The notes beneath the pieces are model-generated. The model was not told the DNA's origin. It did no database searches and saw only the letters and a program-made list of their open reading frames with translations. This document shows positions 1 to 13,737 of a stretch of 64,000 nt of DNA, piece after piece. Position 1 is the stretch's first letter. Each line of letters begins with the position of its first letter. The stretch covers positions 6,651,384-6,715,383 of the forward strand of contig OZ036004.1 of NCBI GenBank assembly GCA_964035015.1. The letters run 5' to 3'. The position numbers were made by a program, and so were the translations under genes. The stretch is from Corallium rubrum. Taxonomy: Eukaryota; Cnidaria; Anthozoa; Scleralcyonacea; Coralliidae.

Positions 1-3000
1 AGTACTACAAAAAATATTAATAATTTCAAATCTTAATACTTACAATTCAATTAATTTTGAAAATTGAAGAAATGCATCATTCTGTGTTGAGGAAATATTA
101 TTTCCACTCAAATCTCTAAATAATTGAACATATAATTTTTTATGAGAAACTTGCTTACTGAAGACAACTTGCCTGAAAAAAAGGATGTTCTTGAAGAATA
201 TATAACAATAGTTGTTTTTCTTTTAAAATATATAATTTCTGCTAACATAGCTTTTTGTAGTAAATTTAAAGTAAGTAAAATTAAAATTGAACCTTATAGG
301 TCAGATTTTAAATTTTCAACTGTCAGCATGGTTTAGCTGTTTATATAGATACCTATTTTCTTTGATTTTGGCCCAATTTTATAATTTTACACTGTAAACG
401 TTTAACTTGAATTTTTACATGTGCAATCTTTCAGAATTTATTTATATCTTTTGGTCATTTGTATGTATAAGTATTTGTTTTTATAGTCAACCAGGTTGAT
501 AGGATTAAAACACTAAGCTTCTTTTTTTTTTAAATTATAACAAGCTTTAAGGATAAACAATTAATGATTTAAGTACAGGCTACAGAGACAATATTTTCTA
601 GACACTACAGAATGTATATAGACTATATTCAATTGCATGTAGTATATAACTTATTACAACCAGGTGAATATTTCTCACATTTGTACACACATTTCATAGG
701 AAATTTAAAGATACATTTTAACCTTCACTGCATCTATCAAAGTTCAAATAATAATATAGTTATCTCTTCCTAGCATGCTGGCATTAATGAATAGTTGTTT
801 TCACAAGCAGGAAATTGGTTTTAGCCAAAGACAAATCATTTGAAATGAGATGACCAAGGAAACATGATAAAGGCAAGATAATGGATAAACCTTGTATTAA
901 TATTAGTAAAGGTCAATTTAACAAGCCTTAATTATATAACTTATGATAATCAATGGTTTAATAGCTAATAGCACACAATGCTCTGGGACATGTTGCATGT
1001 TATTTTGATTAATCCTAACTTTGAATTGAAATTTGGTCTTCTTTTCAACATTCAGACCCTAATAGGTAGATGATTTAAAACTGTAAAAGACAACTGCACA
1101 TACTGAAGAGAATGTAAAGATACTGTTTCACCAGACAGCCTATTGAGCAATTAAAGCAAATAGTTCACAAGCAAAAACGCAAATGTTAGGTGTTCAGTAC
1201 CCAAGCTAAGTTGAAGTGAGAAACTGTATATACTATGCAGAAATGGATTTGAACTGTCGCAACAAGGGAATTAAAGAGTATTAGGATATTATGGAGAAAG
1301 CTGTAGTTTGAAAACAGTGCAAGTCGTCATCAAGAAGAAAGGAATGTCAAAGAAATAGGATTAAAGGATTACTTTTTCTGCATCACTGGAAGATACACCC
1401 TTCCCACTGGGTTAAGAATTTATATGATTAGGAGAAGGAAAGGGCACCCAACGGATTCAATTGTCATAAAAACCCATCTAATTAAATAGAAAAACAAAAC
1501 ATAGTGACAAAATCAATAAAGTGTCTGGTGGCACATCAAAAAGTGATTCATCATATCTATCCAAACGCTATAAGATGGTTTTCTTTAGGAAAATATAACG
1601 GAAGCATGAATGGATGATGGTGGGTTATTAAAGAAAAGACTCTGTACCTCCCATAGTGAAGGGGCATGGAAAAAATGGCAGATGGAGCTATTAGGTTATC
1701 TGCCCTCGGGGATTTTTGTCATAAAAAACGAAATAATTATAAGCAAATCGAAAGTGTCGTGGTGAATCAGACATTTGAAGACCTAATAATCCCGGAATCT
1801 GGCACTGTCTGAATCGATAGTTTATATTATAAAAAAGAAATACGGTGTTCCCCTGGGTTTTCAGGGGATGTTGAATACGATATTCGGAAGAATTTACACA
1901 AGCACTTGTCAACGAGCTGTCAATAAGGACAGTCAAGCAGAGATCCTCTTTCTCTTGGCCCGTTCTTCCGTTCTCGAACGTGGCTAGCATGCAAACACTA
2001 TGGACAAAATGAAAAGCGTAAGAGAAGGCATTATGTGCCCAGTACATACATCCTTCTATTCTTCGTGCTCAAATATGACTTTTAAGACGTTTATTGAAAA
2101 AAACAGTGCTCTATTCAAAGCCATGACACAACAGTTTTAACACTTGGGCCCATTAAGAGCGATTCAAAGTACTATGATTTATTAAAATATTGGCACAGGA
2201 AAGCTTTCAAAGCCGTACGTAGATCACTATGGTAGATTCGAAAACGTTCTTCCCCTTTCTCCTTCTTAAAACACAGCAAGATATGAAATATCGATTGAAA
2301 GTCTTCTTGGTTGGCTTTATAATACACATGGCTTACATTATAATAGTTTAAAATCAACACAAGAATATACAATGTTTACTAGTAACGCGCTATTTATTTT
2401 TCAGAAGATCCGCTATTCTGAGGCTACTTTTGTTTTGAAAACGCTTCAAGCAACCTGCTCATCAAAATAAAACTTCAGCTGGCACAAGCTGAATTTCAAA
2501 TTAAAACGAATGAGTGTTTGTAAGGAAATTTTCGGCTTCTCGCTCAGCGGGATACAGTCGAGAAGCGAACAGTCGGGACTTTGAATATTACATTTGGATA
2601 TCAAAGAGAAAGGCAACCGACTCGATTAAAAAGCCTTGGTTATGAAAAGAAGTTTGATTCTAACGTATTAACTGTATTAAAAAACCCTTAATTGAAATTC
2701 AGAGCGCGGCAAACAGCGAACCCGAAAACGCTTTTCAAAACACTCTAAAACTAATCTCACCGCCACAAACCAAATTTCTAAGGACTCGTTTATAGAAAGA
2801 AGCGGCAATGAATGAATGAATTTAAAACGGATTAATTTGTCTGTGATAACGCCCAGAAAACTACAAACAAGAAAAGGGGAATACTAGTAAAGAACGCTAT
2901 ACACTCAGTTCGCTTTTGGTGTGACACGGCGAATGAAACGACAACACATCTGCTTCGCATATTTCGTAAACAACCCAAACTAAATGACATGTTTTTAGAC

Positions 3001-3681
3001 AGTTGGCTGAAAATCTTTGTTCGGAGGTTAAACGAAGTGTGCAATTAATAGGCGGGTTTTCTTCACTAGTTAAATACTGTAGCGTATTGTGGCGAAGAAA
3101 AGATTTTTTCAAAGCCATGTAAGATAATTATGATCTATGTATTGCTTTGGTGTTGAATCAATGCAGGAAGCCGTCTTTCCGATTTTTACTCGATAAAGGT
3201 CAAGCTTAGATGATAAACACGTCCAACACGTTGAAATTATTATCAAGCATTTATTGTTGATTTGAGCGTCTTTTTAAAATTCAAATAGTCTTACGAAAGA
3301 CCCGATGAATTATTAAACGGCCCCAAAACAACTTTATTTACAAGCATTTTCATTTTTTAGTTTGTGACAACCAACAATGCCATCGGCATATAGTGTAAAA
3401 CCAAATACTTGGCTAATAATCGTAAAAGATTTGAACAATTCGCTTGCTATTTGGGGGGCTCCTGAAGATCGCTAAAACGTGTTGAAGTCTTGAAAATCAA
3501 AATGATATATGAGATCACGGAAGACAGTATATATTTTAGCCATGCAAACAACAAGCAAATTACTTTAGACTAGCTAAGTTGACACTGCAAATTAGTGTAT
3601 CGCTTCAACATAGATACATGACAAAAGCATGTACGTTACGTAGAATAATATTTCGGCATAATAAAACAAAATGCTACTTAC
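1..3681. other. AT-rich non-coding stretch, no gene recognised
   Basis: No exon with recognisable family similarity was found on either strand. If the LRRNT exon at 3682-3848 belongs to a longer minus-strand gene, this stretch is the start of its first intron, because its donor points this way and no leucine-rich repeat exon appears before position 1. Short open frames here have no splice context or domain character. Confidence 0.5.
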
Positions 3682-3848
3682 AAAATCGTCACATCTTTCG
3701 AAACACCGTCTGGAATTCCCTTCAAATCCCGCTCGATACATTTCACGATCGATTCTGAACAATCACAAATCGTAGGACAATATTCAGGCGGCGTGGTTTG
3801 AGCCAGTGCGACCGCGAGGAGAGAACGGAGAAGAATTAACGTCCACAT
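3682..3848 (-). CDS. First coding exon of a secreted or membrane leucine-rich repeat protein (signal peptide plus LRRNT)
   Basis: The exon starts at ATG 3848-3846 and encodes 55 residues plus two bases before a strong donor (gtaag, reading down from 3681). Residues 1-16 are a hydrophobic signal peptide (MWTLILLRSLLAVALA). They are followed by a cysteine cluster CPTICDCSESIVKC, which has the Cx3CxCx6C spacing of an LRR N-terminal cap, then a first repeat-like stretch ending DVTIL. Such caps occur in Slit, LGR receptors, peroxidasin and many LRR transmembrane proteins; the spacing and the stretch GIPDGVSKDVT are Slit-like, but one exon cannot settle the family. In-frame methionines occur upstream, but only this start puts the hydrophobic segment at the N-terminus. 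The rest of the gene would lie below position 1, which implies an intron of at least 3.7 kb. Confidence 0.7.
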
Positions 3849-4123
3849 TGCTGAAATCGACTGTCGCAGTTGAAATACCATAGATGTGAACACGAATGCT
3901 TCGCCTTTGTTGAACAGCTTGGCCATAAGACAACATTTGGGACACCTTAGTGACATACAAAGAACTAACAGTTGGAAAAGGCTGCATGCAGCGCTCAATT
4001 TGAGCTTCGAGTCGAAACCTATCAGAAACGGACAACCAGCTGTGACCTATGCTGTGCCATACTACAATGATATTACACGACGAGTTGACCACCCATCTTA
4101 GCGGAAGCCTATTATCGCTTCTG

Positions 4124-4167
4124 ATTGGTCGAGCGCAATGTCATATGACAGATATTGACCAGCCAAA
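4124..4167. promoter_or_regulatory. Pair of CCAAT boxes upstream of the LRRNT exon
   Basis: ATTGG at 4124-4128 and CCAAT at 4163-4167 lie about 280-320 bp upstream of the LRRNT start codon in opposite orientations. They resemble NF-Y sites and are a plausible promoter element, but there is no direct evidence for a start site. Confidence 0.3.
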
Positions 4168-4490
4168 TCAATTATCGGTATTTTTATTTGAGATACAATT
4201 TCATAGGCATCACAGTTTCTCCAGTGACGACGAGTCTTCTTATCCTCCCTAGTGACACGTGAATAATTACACTCTCACCAAGCGAACACCTTGAGACCTC
4301 ATTTAAATCGTCTGTTCGCACCGGCTCCGCAGACATCTTGTCCATTCTCCTGCAGCGACACTAGCCATAACGGTGTTGTTTTTTTCATGATTTTTCCTCC
4401 TGTCACCGTTGTGCGGTTGATTAAAGTTTTGCTCGGTGCGATAAAGATCTGAACAAGACAAGAGCTAATTGCAAGTGCTGAAGATCTTAC

Positions 4491-4577
4491 AACAGGAGAG
4501 TAGCCATCAACAAAACAGCTTTTCACACCATTACTACAGAAACAATTAGACTCTACTCCATCATTTTCTCGCGCCAT
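4491..4577 (-). CDS. Possible small first exon, unrecognised
   Basis: A minus-strand frame opens with an ATG in good context (MARENDGVES...) and reaches a good donor (gtaaga, starting at 4490) after 29 codons. The frame would otherwise stay open to 4299. I do not recognise the peptide. It could be an alternative 5' exon of the LRR gene, an exon of an overlapping gene, or chance. Confidence 0.2.
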
Positions 4578-5670
4578 TGTGTTTAGATCCTATAACAACA
4601 TAAACAATAAATTTACCCTTCTCCTTGTCACCTCAAACCCATAATTGTCTGTGTTACACGCAGGTTAGTGTTACATTGAAACAGGACATAATACAAAACA
4701 AAAAACTACAATTTCCTCACGAGTTAAGCACGCGAGTTTGTCGAAAAGAGATGCATTTCGGCTTTTTCTTTGAACTATTTTGAAAATATCCTGGTTAATG
4801 ACCGTATTTTTATTTTAAGCTTTCCTATCGTTTAAAACTTTGCGTAGCGTAGAATGATTAATGACGTGTATAAATATAAGGCTAATATCAAGATCCTTAT
4901 CTCTAGAAAAAAACTCAACTTCGAAGCGATATATGACTATAAGAGTGAATGCTGTGTCGACGCGGTAGACTGTTGCTATTTGCCTATTTTGTGCAAAAAC
5001 AAAAACCCTGCTGTGGGAACTTTAATACTGCTGGTTTTTCTCTTCTTCTTGCCCCCTCGAAGAAGGCGTGTAACACCTTGAAATGTGTGAACACCAAATT
5101 CGATAAACTAAAGGTTTACCATAGTGATTCTTTTGGCCCTCACAACTAAAACACGGAGTTATGCGAAAATATCTTCATAATGACGATTATTAAACAGTTT
5201 TCGCCAATCCTCAACGATTTTCACTATAAACATGTGTGTCGACCAACTGCGGCTGGGAAATCAGTTTATTGCTTTATTTTTGACACTTTCGAGTGAGACA
5301 GCACGTTGCGAATTCTCAAAATGCTCACAAAAAATCCTGCAGGCTGCCCTGAAGTGTGTGTGCTCTCCGCAGTTTTTTTCCCGTCCTCTCGCGGTGAAAT
5401 TGCTTCCAGTATATTCGAAACTGCGCTAAACCTTATTGTCGTAAGATATTTATATTTTAAGCTCGATTACAATGATTATTTTACTCCTAAAAACTACCAT
5501 GTATAGATTTCGATATAAACTTTTAAATACATCCGTTTTTGAACCCGGCAAATGTTTTGTCTAGATTCTAGAATTCTAGCCGCGTTTTAAATTATACGTT
5601 TTAATCCCATTTCCTTTTGTTTACATAAACTTATTCTTTTTTTATTTCCCATCCGTTTTGAATTCCTAAT

Positions 5671-5798
5671 AAACGAGAACGCAAGTCGGTCGGTCGAACA
5701 CCCAAATTAACAAAATAAAGGTTTCATGAGTGTTTTATTATTCAGAGCTGGCTGAAATAGCGTGACTACGAACTTGCGATGACTTGCGTTCTCGCTTG
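5671..5798. mobile_element. Short inverted-repeat element (MITE), 'cgagaacgcaagt' family
   Basis: The left end AAACGAGAACGCAAGTC and the right end GACTTGCGTTCTCGCTT are inverted copies about 128 bp apart. The same termini bound a larger element at 30955-31591, so this is a dispersed family. Confidence 0.6.
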
Positions 5799-7264
5799 AT
5801 TAGGGCTAAATTTAAAACTGGATTTTTCTAGCACCTTCATACGACTTTAGGTATATCTATTAGTTGCCTTTTCTGAGAAGCAAAACATGACATATTTCAG
5901 TATTTTTATTGTAATCTTTGGCGATCTTTTTTTTGGTTTTTCATCTTTTTTCTCTTGACGTCTTGTGAGAGATTTCAAGTTGGGTTCTCAATCTCATTAA
6001 TAATTCATGAATTATCGTATAGCCAATCCATGAACGCGTATACCACATCACATACACGAGTTTTGATACCCAACCTGTAGGAAACACTTCCTGTAGTGAA
6101 CTGGATCACATTTCTTTAAATCTGTATATATCGAAATCAATGAAGAAAACACCGCAAATCGCGTTTCAGAAGCAAGATCAAACACTCGTTTATCGTGTTT
6201 CATCAGGGGACGCCAAACACTCGAAAAAAATAAAAACGCTCAAACTAGAAACACTCAAACTCGTGTTTAATCTATTACATCAAAAAATTATTGACAATTT
6301 TGAAAATTTAATTTCAGAAATCTGATGAGAAACTGATCTGATAGTGTACATATAAATCTCGAAAGCCTCAGACATCGTTTTCTGTCATGATTTTTATCGG
6401 CCTTCCGTACCTTAAAAGATAAGAAGAAAAATTGAAAAAACAAATGTTTCACACGTGAACTCAAACAATGCTTCTATGACTTACAAATAAACGAGCTGAA
6501 GTGTTTATTTGTAATTATTTTGACGTTTTGACTACGAGTCCCATCTTACAAACAACACTCAAATCGTTGCCCTGATCTTTAGTAAATTCATCATCAATAA
6601 ATCTTTGCAGTGCCCCAAGTCTGTCTCTTCTAGGCAAAGTTTTAATACGGGTTTCCAGTGCTCGAAACCGAAATTAGTCTTGTAAACAAATCCGTCTCGA
6701 AGAAATAATTGCCAATTTCACAATAAATAAAAATACAAGTTGCTTCATTACTCCTTAGATAAATAGTTAACCATGCAGTTTGGAATTTTGAAATGAGGAT
6801 CATGGATATACTGTACGTCTGCGGAGGTGTCTGTATTAACCCTTCCATTCGCCTTGTTATTGTGGAACAATATTTTACTCTATAACCTCAGACAATTTCT
6901 CAGAAAGCCATACGTGAATGGTTACGCGGAAGACCTATTAGTTTACCATATCAAGCAAAATACTAGAAAAGTATTCATATATAAATCTCATAATTCATCC
7001 AGTATTTTTTGGGACCCAGAATAGTGCATGTCATGGCAGTGGGGGGTATATTTTATTGTACTAGTGCTAAAGTGAGCACTTATACTGAAAGAGGGAAAAA
7101 AGTTTATATTAATTAAGAACGGGTATTCCGGTGTAATATGTCAATATGCTGGGTCCAACAAACAATTAATGCCAATATTCTATGACAATCAATCATTTCG
7201 AACCTTATGCAAACATAAACATGTGATAGTAACTAAGCGCGTGATATCCAGAGCATGGGAGCAG

Positions 7265-7385
7265 AGCCAGGATTTTGAAAGCGGGGAGCCGAAATCAGAA
7301 TAAATTTTTAGGAGGGTCCGGGGGGCATGCTCCCCCGGGAAATTTTGAAATCGAGGTTAGCTGAAATGCCATTTCCTGGCTTTTG
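7265..7385. repeat. Degraded dispersed repeat with palindromic GGGGGCATGCTCCCCC core
   Basis: The stretch reads as a decayed repeat (gcggggagccgaaa ... ggagggtccggggggcatg ctcccccgg). It has no coding potential. The family is not identified. Confidence 0.3.
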
Positions 7386-8124
7386 GAGGAAGATTTTACA
7401 GACTCTGAAGGTTAAAAAACGTCATATAAAATACTCAAAACACGCAAACGTCACATAGATACTCAAAATGCATACACTCAGTAGATTGAATACACTGTTT
7501 ACAGTTTATTTCCTGACACAATTGATATTGCATCAGTTTTGTAGTTACATGTCTGTCGTTTTATATCAAAAGGGTGGGGCAACGTCCCTGCATGGGAGTT
7601 TTCCCAAACTGTTCATTCAACGTTCTTCTTTTGCTACAAAAATTGTTCTTTTTTTAATCTATCCTTATTTACAACAGAAAATGCCCTTTTATATGATAAA
7701 AGCATTTCTTTCCTGTGTCCTTAACTCCTTTACTACTAAGGGCTGTCCACTTCACAAGCATTGAAATCATCTGACGTTAGACAGAGCTGTCTGCATGCTT
7801 CGTTCGGCTAAAACGAACGATCGGTAGGCAAATAGGTAAGCCGGCTTTGCCTTCTAGTTCAACTGAACTTCCAAAGCCACTGACTTAAAAAATATATATC
7901 CGATGTAATATACTTATATACATATATTATACTAAGTCTCCTAGTTTATATGACGTTTTTTCCTTAATTCTTTGTATTTACAGGTCTGCCAGACATTTAT
8001 TGTTCTGGCCTTTTCTAATCGTGTCTGCTAATTTTTGTTTCTGATAAACGTCATGCAGACAATTTTATTAATCGTACTGAATGAGTCTGTCAAAATTAAA
8101 CTATATACTGTATATATATATATA

Positions 8125-8345
8125 TAAATAAGAAATGTTCTAAGGATTTTGGGTGAAGGAAAATTCGAGTGTAGAATATATGCAATTTAAGACCAAACCA
8201 GGACCAGTTGCGAAAAATGCAACTACACAAGCCTTCCGGCAGGAATTGAACCCACGACCTTGCGATTCTAGTGCAATGCTCTGACCACTGAGCCACGGAG
8301 GGCTATGTAATCGAGTGAAATGCCCAATATTATTTAAATAAGTAA
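8125..8345 (-). mobile_element. tRNA-derived SINE
   Basis: Read on the minus strand, 8303-8235 has a tRNA-like head with an A box (TGGCTCAGTGGTC) and a B box (GGTCGTGGGTTCAATTCC). A body follows, containing the complement of ggtgaaggaaaattcgagtg. The same body recurs at 60230-60420 and in part at 22195-22262, so this is a SINE family, not a tRNA gene. The head has no intact acceptor stem. Confidence 0.7.
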
Positions 8346-8426
8346 TGGTCTGACTGAATTTTTGTACAAATCAATAATTCATTCATTATTTAAAATAGTA
8401 CACTCGTGGCCAGGTGGGCTTATACA

Positions 8427-8700
8427 TGGGGGGGGGGGGGGGGGACTTATATACGGGGGGGGGGGGGCTAGTATACGGACAAGATTTTGTCTTAGTAATA
8501 CTAAACATTTATTGACGTTATTTCAATATAACACAAGGTTAACATATAAACAAGCATAAGATACTATATAGGGGTGGGCTTGTCTTCGGAATGGTGAGAT
8601 TGTAGTAAATTGGTGGGCTTACAAATGGGGCCGTGGGGGGAGGGGGGGCTTATATTCGGAGGGGCTTATATTCGGAGGGGCTTATATTCGGAGTTCTATT
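8427..8700. repeat. G-rich low-complexity tract with 'ggggcttatattcgga' repeats
   Basis: Two poly-G runs are followed by near-identical copies of ggggcttatattcgga near 8645-8695. It is probably the decayed end of a dispersed element. Confidence 0.4.
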
Positions 8701-11025
8701 TATTAGTCTCGCTATAAGCTATTTTAATCTATATTACATTTTTTAATTTTTTGAAATTTTATGCATTTATTATGATTTTTATTAATTTGCTGTGCTATCG
8801 TTTTTTGAACCACCAATACATGTGTTTAATTTAGATTTGTTGCAAGCAAAGGAGTATATATGTAAAATGTGCATGGCGCCATCTTTATTTGCTATACGGC
8901 TCCTTTCTTTGATCAGTAAAATCCTAAAAATCATCTGACGTTAGCGAGAGTAAAATTGATAAAATGCCTCTATAGCATGCAGCAAAAAGGTTAATTGATT
9001 TGTGATAGGTTATAACTCATTCTGTCTGTCACTACCAGATTTCTTGCCTTCACGACTTTACAATCGACTAGTGTTACTAGCCAGAGTAATACTAGACACA
9101 GTAAAGCAATAAAAGTTCCCATCCTGTAGCAGTGAAAGGTTAAAACGCAGGAATTCCAGTTTTATATATTCTTTAAATCCATCTTAAATTCTCCGAGGAA
9201 ACACGGTCTTTAATCCTGCCCCCCAATCTGGTTCTACCCCCTCACGGTTTGTTGACTCAGGCAATTTTCTGAGCTTAGCTCGTAATCTTCTTTGACAATC
9301 TACTAATCGGTTTTCCTTTCACGAAAATAATCCACTGACACGATCCATTTGCTTTGCCATCTTCAATAAACATTTACGTTTAAGCCCTGTTTATACTGGA
9401 CATTTTAAGTATCGTTAATCCTTACTAAGTTATAATCTCTAACTCGCTTGACAGTCAAAGCCAAGGAAATGACACGCAAGGTAGTAATAGCTATAGGATC
9501 ACGTTGCACTGGGCAGGGGCTTTGCTATTTTGGATTTCAGAGCCACGAGACTAAACACTTTATACTGTATTGTGAATTTACTCATGTATTGGTATCATCC
9601 TCGTTCTCAGCCTGAGAAGATTAGGTTCCTTGGCTTTGCACTTAGTCCCTTGTCCAGGCCCCATGCAGGGAAAATATTCTACACAATGAAAATATACAAA
9701 CCCTCTGTTGTAATATATGGTGGAACCGTGGAGTTTTCTCCGACAGAAGTGTATAAACTCCATTCACTAAATAGCAGTGAATTTTGTATATGCATTTAAA
9801 TCAATCGGTGTATAGTCTCTTTCTTATGTAAAACGTCTATTAATGATGAGCACAGAACGAGGCTTGAAAGATTAATATACTGCAAATACACCAAATAACA
9901 TAAAGGATAATATGAACGGAGAAGTTTACAGACAGAAGATTTTATCCAATTTTCATCCAAATTCAACACAAATGTAATGGATTGATTATCAATCTGTGAC
10001 CATGCAACAATCATTTTACAAACGTTTACAAAATGCCATCCAATACTTTTTGAGATATTCTGCAAACAAACGAACATGAAGCGAATATGAAGCGGAACAG
10101 ACTAAAATATATATATATATAATCTCCTCCTACATTATTCTCAGTATTTATATGAAAGAAAATGTTCATGGTCATGCAGAAGAAAATTAAATTCCAAACG
10201 TTTTTTGGGGGGCAGAACAATTCTATGAGTGGCACATATCCCGTATCCCCTTACTAAAATGTACGGTTAAATTGACGACCTAGGCGAGTTTTTTTGGGAA
10301 TTAATTCGGATCAACTTCTGAAAAAATAACCGTCCAACTGAGGCTGTAAGCTGACCATAAGTGCCGGAAATAAGTTGAACGTGGTAGTCTTGGCAGCTTT
10401 GGAATTATTCTTCTTAAATGAAAATACTAAATCACAAATCATTATTGACTTTTGCTTTGTTTTTGTTTACTTTGCAGGCAATGGCGAAGGTCGCCGAGAA
10501 TTCGAGAAATGATAAAACTGGAGGCATTGGGTGACCTTTGGTTTTCGTTCGTTCACAGTATGTTTGCTTAGACCTGGTCAGGAAATCGTTTGGTAAAGTT
10601 TCTGTAATCTTTGCTGTGAAAATAGTCCACTTAAATTAGGGGCCTAACATCAACGAAATTGCAACAAAAATAGTTTTAGCTTCTTCAGTATCTTAATTGC
10701 TACAATTTATTAGAAACAGGTCTAATTTATATAGTGGAAAGTTTACTATGTGGATTTTCAGTCGGACTTTAGGTATATGTAATTTTTGAATGTACCAACT
10801 GAAAGCCGACACCAACCTATAGCATTCAAGAGTGTTTCTGATTGGTTTAGAATTTAGATCACCCGTAATTGACAAAGTGATTGGTTACTCATAACCAATC
10901 ACAGAACCCGTTCATACATCAGGTATATAGGTCTTTACAAATGTATCAAAGTACTGGAAAAGCTTAAACTATTTCTGTTAACCGTGCGGAAACTGGAAAT
11001 AGCCAATAACAGTAGCTTAGTAGTA

Positions 11026-11319
11026 ACACCGCTGCCAAACGTTTGCGCATGCGTGAATTCGCTGAGTAAACATTGCAAGAGAAGTGGGAACTAGCCGTGG
11101 CGACAACAACCAGACAGTGAAGACTAAGTAAGACTCGGGGTAAATTATTGACAAAGAAGCCATGGACATATTACCTACCTTATCTTTTTGGTAGTATGCT
11201 TATAATTTTAACTTTTGTGTCGGACTCTCGGACCAGTCCAAATATTTCAGTGTTTTCCCACTCTTTTACTGAGGACGAGCTCGGACGTCGCGCATGCGCA
11301 AAACGTTTGGCAGCGGTGT
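11026..11319. mobile_element. hAT-like MITE, copy 1
   Basis: The terminal inverted repeats are ACACCGCTGCCAAACGTTT and its complement at 11301-11319. Flanks share GCTTAG on both sides, compatible with an 8-bp target duplication. A second copy lies at 17759-18226. Short open frames inside are by-products. Confidence 0.7.
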
Positions 11320-12006
11320 CGCTTAGAGTAGTATATATTATTGCGGAATTAGTGTGATGTACTAGTCTAACAGACGTTTGATAGACGTATACATCTATCT
11401 CAAATACTCCACAAATACCTTTAAACCTGTAAATTTTGTCAGATATTTTTGATTTGGGCCATCAAATTTCCTCAGGTGCTCGGGCAGCACAGTTATATTT
11501 TATAACAAAATACCAAAATATGTCGACGAGGGAAGAAAAATGCGGTCTGGCTGTGATCATGAGAATCACGGATTTTGTTTTTATGTGATCTTAATAATTA
11601 AACGTATGACAGAAGTACTTTGGTTGTGGTTATGTTGAAAAGTCACCCAATGAAATGAAGATGTGTATCAAGAAAGGAAATAAACGAACCACGTCATGCA
11701 TTAATAAAACATTAAAATATTTTCTAGCCATTAAACTGAGGTCACTTAAATTTTCCGGAAACTTTGGAATTCAAGGTATTCCTTGATCATACTTAGATTC
11801 TTAGTTGAAAACATTTTAGCAAAATTATGGGAGATGTTCTGCTGTAAAATCAGTATCGTTTCCCTGATGAAGTCTTACAGTTTTCACATCTATAGATCAA
11901 AAGTGAGTTAAGATAAGGTTTTAGTTTACTTGATATGTCGCATCGTCTAATAAACAAGATGCATATATACTTTTCAAAAGAACTAGTACGAACTTTAACT
12001 CTTTCC

Positions 12007-12092
12007 TGTGCGAATTGGTCTTTAGTATTTTATTCTGGCTAACGCCAGACGATTTTATTCACCTCTGGGGAAGCCCTCGGACAGGAATGAGG
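12007..12092. repeat. 'TCTGGC-TAAC-GCCAGA' hairpin element, copy
   Basis: It carries gtattttattctggctaa cgccagacgattttattc-type sequence, whose core TCTGGCTAACGCCAGA is a perfect hairpin. Related copies lie at 23011-23094, 25612-25700 and 25766-25860. Shorter versions are at about 8930-8955, 17695-17740, 20617-20640 and 47820-47850. Confidence 0.6.
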
Positions 12093-12705
12093 TAAATCTA
12101 TTTCGACTATAGTGAAGTTCTGCTCGCAGGATTGTATATATTTATGTATATTTCGGGCATTTATAGTCGATATGCTTTAGGTCAGAAGGGCACATTTGCT
12201 GATAACACTGGTGTAAGCAAGCCTGTTGACAACACAAAGACTTTTATAAAAGCTTTACTAAAAGATCACAAAAATGTCCGGCTATAATTTTTCGAATTCT
12301 TTCTTCGGTAACAAATCTGACGTCAAAAGATGGAGTAGGAACACGGTGTTGTGATCTGCCGTCGAAATATTGAACCTACATGAAACATCATAGGAATGGT
12401 TTTGCGTTTCTGTGAAATTGTGAAGTAAATGCACGGAATTGCTGAGAAGTTAATCACAATATCTTGTACAATTAAGGGCCTTAGTTTCAAAAAGTCTGCC
12501 AGAGTTTATAATATAGGCCCTAAAATTATATGTTTCAGTATTTTTTACTTTGTACACTATTATCGATCCCGTCTTATGCCTTTATATGGCCAGTAAACGT
12601 AGCAACTATATCACAATTATTCTTCATATATTAGACTCTTCAGTTGATTTTTTTTTTATTTAAAATTTATTATTTGATGTTTACCCCCAAAGCAAACTGC
12701 TTATC

Positions 12706-12727
12706 GGGGGGGGGGGGGGGGGGGGGG
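12706..12727 (+). repeat. Poly-G run of 22
   Basis: Uninterrupted G run just left of the palindromic element at 12748. It could form a G-quadruplex, and its length may be unreliable in the assembly. Confidence 0.9.
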
Positions 12728-12747
12728 CTTACATCAATACATATAAC

Positions 12748-12938
12748 AATCGAAATATGGTATAGTAGGTTAATACTGCCGAAACAGAGAACGTAAGTGG
12801 TCTAACGTTTCGAGCGAAGGCCCTTCGTGAGAGGGTACAGCCGCACAGCTCTCTGACGAAGGGCCTTCGCTCGAAACGTTAGACCACTTACGTTATCTGT
12901 TTCGGCAGTATTAACCTACTATACCATATTTCGATTGT
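12748..12938. mobile_element. Foldback element with hammerhead-like core (E family)
   Basis: Arms at 12748-12831 and 12849-12938 are near-perfect inverted copies with a 17-bp centre. Each arm has the core CTGACGAAGGGCC followed by TTCGCTCGAAACGTTAG. Arm-length fragments recur at 17866-17975, 21716-21832, 23141-23310, 45165-45857 and 55165-55225. Confidence 0.75.
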
Positions 12939-13737
12939 TGTTTCAACACTGCCTACGCAGCACACTACTTTTATTATCAATACATATATACCATTTGAAC
13001 ACACAACACACAAATACACACACTCACACAAAATAAAATATTAATATAGAAAATATTAAACATCAAAGGCGGATGCTGCAAAACGACATGTATTTAAAAC
13101 AAATTGTTTGAACTATTGAAAACAGTGCACAATTTTCTTCATAATTCAAAACTTCAGATCCATTTAAAACACAGTTTAACTTTACAGTGTCGCTGCACCG
13201 CAACCAAGCAAAGATCTATTTCTGTATGTGACATGATTTATAATCGATTAAAATTTACTAAATATAGACATCTTAAGTCAAGTGCTAGATGTACAGCCGC
13301 ACAGCTGATAATTGATACGATTTTTTCCCTATTTTACCAGCCACGGTGTACATTTTTTTTATAAATTTAACTGCACACCAAAGACGTGATAATATTGGAC
13401 TTTGAATGAAAGAGAAAGGGAACAAATCTTAATTTGATCATGATATGAAAAAGTGCACGACTTTTTGATTTAATAATTTTATTTGTAAGATGAAAACGAA
13501 GGATGTCCGTGCTGAGACGATACCTTGGATATTGGAGGAGAAAATTAAGTACACTTTTACTTCGATCTACTCTTAAAATACTGATTTGTTTCAATAAGAG
13601 ACTATATCAAACACTTCGAACTGGAGTGTTCCATCCATCTTTCATCCAAACACCTTAAAGTTGGTTTCAACCCTGTTGTAAAAAACAAAACAAACAAACT
13701 TCGACTTGCAAGCCACTTTTCGGGGCGCTTGGATACT

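Noticed and set aside
8235..8303. tRNA gene on the minus strand
   Set aside because: A and B boxes are present, but the arms do not fold to a full cloverleaf and the same head plus body repeats at 60.3 kb; a SINE.
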